A DNA stretch of 64,000 nt, taken from NCBI GenBank assembly GCA_963820965.1, contig CAWGCC010000064.1, positions 62,001 to 126,000 of the forward strand, given 5' to 3'. The stretch comes from DATEDA01 sp963820965 (lineage in GTDB: Bacteria > Pseudomonadota > Gammaproteobacteria > Burkholderiales > SG8-39). This document shows positions 62,355-64,000 of this stretch, one piece after another; positions within the stretch are counted from its first letter, which is position 1; each line of letters opens with the position of its first letter. Below the pieces are notes generated by a model. That model made no database searches, was not told the DNA's origin, and saw nothing but the letters and a program-made list of their open reading frames with translations. A program made the position numbers and the translations under genes.

Positions 62355-64000
62355 ATGCGCTATTCGATCCTCGCCGTCGATTTCGACGGCACCATTGCGC
62401 GCGACGGCAGGGTGGCGGCGACCACCGTCGCCGCGCTCGAACGGCTCGCTGCAACCGGGCGCAAGCTCGTCCTGGTCACCGGGCGCGAGCTCGACGAGCT
62501 GCTCGCGGTCTTCCCGGAGATCGAGGTGTTCGACCGCGTCGTCGCGGAAAACGGTGCGTTGCTCTACTGCCCTGCGACGCGCAAGCGCAAGGCGCTCGGG
62601 GAGTCGCCGCCGGCGCCCTTCGTGCTCGAGCTCCAGCGCCGCGGGGTCGAGCCGCTGTCCGTGGGCGAGTCGATCGTCGCCACCGTCCATCCGAACGAGA
62701 CCGCGGTCCTCGAGACCATCCGCGATCTCGGTCTCGAGCTGCAGGTGATCTTCAACAAGGGCGCGGTGATGGTGCTGCCGGCCTCGGTCAACAAGGCGAG
62801 CGGCCTGAAGGCCGCACTGGCCGACCTGGGCCTTTCCGCGCGCAACGTCGTCGCGATCGGCGATGCCGAGAACGACCACGCGCTCCTGCGCGAGGCCGAG
62901 TACGGCGTCGCGGTGGCGAACGCGGTCCCGATGCTGCAGCGGGAGGCCGATCGCACCAGCGCGCACGAGGCGGGCGATGCGGTCGTCGAGCTGATCGAGG
63001 ACCTGATCGCGCACGACCTGGAGAGGACACCGCCGAGATCCCCGCGCCGCCGGCTGCTCGTCGGGACGCGCGAGGACGGCGCGGCGGTGTACCTGCCGCC
63101 GGCGTGGGTCAGTCTGCTCGTCGCCGGCTCCTCGGGCAGCGGCAAGTCGACGCTCGCGACCGGCCTGCTGGAACGGGTCGGCGCCGCGGGTTACCAGTTC
63201 TGCGTGATCGACCCGGAAGGCGACTACGAGAGCGTCGCCGACGCGATCGTCTTCGGCACGGCGGAGAGCCCGCCGACCGCGGACGAAGTGCTCACGGCAC
63301 TCGAGAAACCCGACGCCAGCGTGATCGTGAACCTGGTCGGGATGCGGCTCGAGGACCGCCCGGCGTTCTTCCTCGGTCTGATGCCGCGTCTCGCGGAGCT
63401 GCGCGCGAAGACCGGCCGGCCGCACTGGATCCTCGTCGGTGAAGCGCACCACCTCCTGCCGCGCGAGTGGGATCCCGCGGAGCCGGTGCTCGCGCGCGCG
63501 CTGCGCGGCATGATCTACGTGACCGTCCACCCGGAATCGGTAGCGCCGTCGGTGCTTCAGGCCGTCGACCTGGTCGCGGCGCTCGGCGAGGCGCCCGACG
63601 CCACGATCGAGCGGTTCGCGGCAGCGGCCGGCGCAACCGCGCCGGCGCTTGATCGCACGCCGCTCGCTCCGGGTGAGGTCTTGCTCTGGGTGAGAGAGGG
63701 CGGCGGCCCGCCGTTCAGGATTCGCCCCGCCGCGAGCGAGGCCGAGCGCCGCCGCCACCGGCGGAAATACGCAGCGGGCGAGCTGCCGCCGGACCGGAGC
63801 TTCTATTTTCGCGGTCCGGACGGGAAGCTCAATCTTCGCGCCCAGAATCTCGTGCTCTTCCTGCAGATCGCGGACGGCGTCGACGACGGAACGTGGCTTC
63901 ATCACCTCGGGCGCGGGGACTACTCGCGGTGGCTACGAGGCTCCATCAAGGACGACGCGCTGGCGGAGCGGGTCGCCGAGGTCGAGCGGGGCCGCAACCT
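62355..64000 (+). CDS. HAD-IIB phosphatase fused to a P-loop ATPase, cut by the window end
   Basis: The first ~225 residues are a HAD-IIB/Cof-type phosphatase: motif I VDFDGTIARDG with the nucleophile and acid Asp, motif II VLVTGRELDELL, a cap region, motif III with the lysine in NKASGLKAAL, and motif IV VVAIGDAENDHALL. From ~230 on a second domain has Walker A VAGSSGSGKSTLATGL, VIDPEGDYESVA, a Walker B-like HWILVGEAHHLLPREW and APSVLQAVDLVAALG, close to HerA/VirB4-like ATPases. The known C-terminal part is cut at 64000 after ~548 codons without a stop. Substrate and role are unknown; HAD-IIB members often act on sugar phosphates, which would suit an NTP-coupled carbohydrate process, but that is a guess. 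Confidence 0.88.
   Translation, partial: MRYSILAVDFDGTIARDGRVAATTVAALERLAATGRKLVLVTGRELDELLAVFPEIEVFDRVVAENGALLYCPATRKRKALGESPPAPFVLELQRRGVEPLSVGESIVATVHPNETAVLETIRDLGLELQVIFNKGAVMVLPASVNKASGLKAALADLGLSARNVVAIGDAENDHALLREAEYGVAVANAVPMLQREADRTSAHEAGDAVVELIEDLIAHDLERTPPRSPRRRLLVGTREDGAAVYLPPAWVSLLVAGSSGSGKSTLATGLLERVGAAGYQFCVIDPEGDYESVADAIVFGTAESPPTADEVLTALEKPDASVIVNLVGMRLEDRPAFFLGLMPRLAELRAKTGRPHWILVGEAHHLLPREWDPAEPVLARALRGMIYVTVHPESVAPSVLQAVDLVAALGEAPDATIERFAAAAGATAPALDRTPLAPGEVLLWVREGGGPPFRIRPAASEAERRRHRRKYAAGELPPDRSFYFRGPDGKLNLRAQNLVLFLQIADGVDDGTWLHHLGRGDYSRWLRGSIKDDALAERVAEVERGRN

Overview
The window is a high-GC (roughly two-thirds G+C), densely coded chromosomal segment from a Gram-negative bacterium, most likely a betaproteobacterium of Burkholderiales type. 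Several tiny conserved proteins (the 40-residue membrane peptide at 28427, the 24-residue peptide at 38877, the MRLLDPRF protein at 41904, the PRC-barrel protein ending in YYRARPYWE) are of kinds I associate with that order; this placement is an inference. There is no rRNA, tRNA, CRISPR array, phage or transposase that I can support.

Layout. 1-6.7 kb: a NarL-type response regulator cut by the window edge, a 5'-truncated SnoaL-like remnant, a hydantoinase/oxoprolinase pair (hyuB-hyuA), a pseudopilin and a divergent inorganic pyrophosphatase. 6.8-15.4 kb: a lytic-transglycosylase-like protein, a 1041-residue alanine-rich coiled-coil protein with eleven 42-residue repeats, a DUF445 membrane protein, a phospholipase D-VTT fusion, a cupin, and a junction where a metallothionein-like gene and a sodC gene have both lost their 5' ends. 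15.4-24.6 kb: a signalling block with a giant hybrid kinase carrying seven 92-residue HAMP-type repeats and three receivers, a second hybrid kinase, an RsbRD-type kinase and a lone receiver. 24.6-44.1 kb: an envelope- and oxidative-stress accessory region (MgtC, entericidin, DUF378, M48 protease, DUF3309, PQ-loop, AI-2E, DksA-type zinc finger, BON proteins, cardiolipin-synthase-like PLD, SodB, TerC, ferritin, ABC exporter, RpoN, PRC-barrel, DUF2383). 44.1-64 kb: a PAS hybrid kinase, a glycosyltransferase, DUF1328, CsbD, AI-2E, Ku plus a stand-alone LigD polymerase, DUF421, a sigma-54 response regulator, hemerythrin, a degenerate galU, a yqjDE-like trio, another PAS hybrid kinase, and a HAD phosphatase fused to a P-loop ATPase that runs off the end.

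Two themes stand out. First, an 11-bp palindromic element, consensus GTAAGNNTTRC, occurs as a tandem pair (second copy 18-20 bp after the first) in six places. Five lie just upstream of two-component genes and one lies between hemerythrin and galU. I see this as a candidate operator tying the scattered signalling genes into one regulon. Second, the window is full of broken genes. At least eight otherwise conserved genes carry a single-base frameshift (including rpoN, galU, a PAS kinase and the PRC-barrel gene), and five are truncated remnants (SnoaL, metallothionein, sodC, UdgX, treZ). The truncations cannot be sequencing errors. The frameshifts could be either decay or assembly error, and only read-level data can decide.

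Functionally, the intact genes suggest a soil or surface organism equipped for desiccation, oxidative and envelope stress (SodB, ferritin, hemerythrin, CsbD, DUF883, Ku/LigD-Pol, PLD enzymes, small membrane proteins), wired to an unusually rich set of hybrid kinases.
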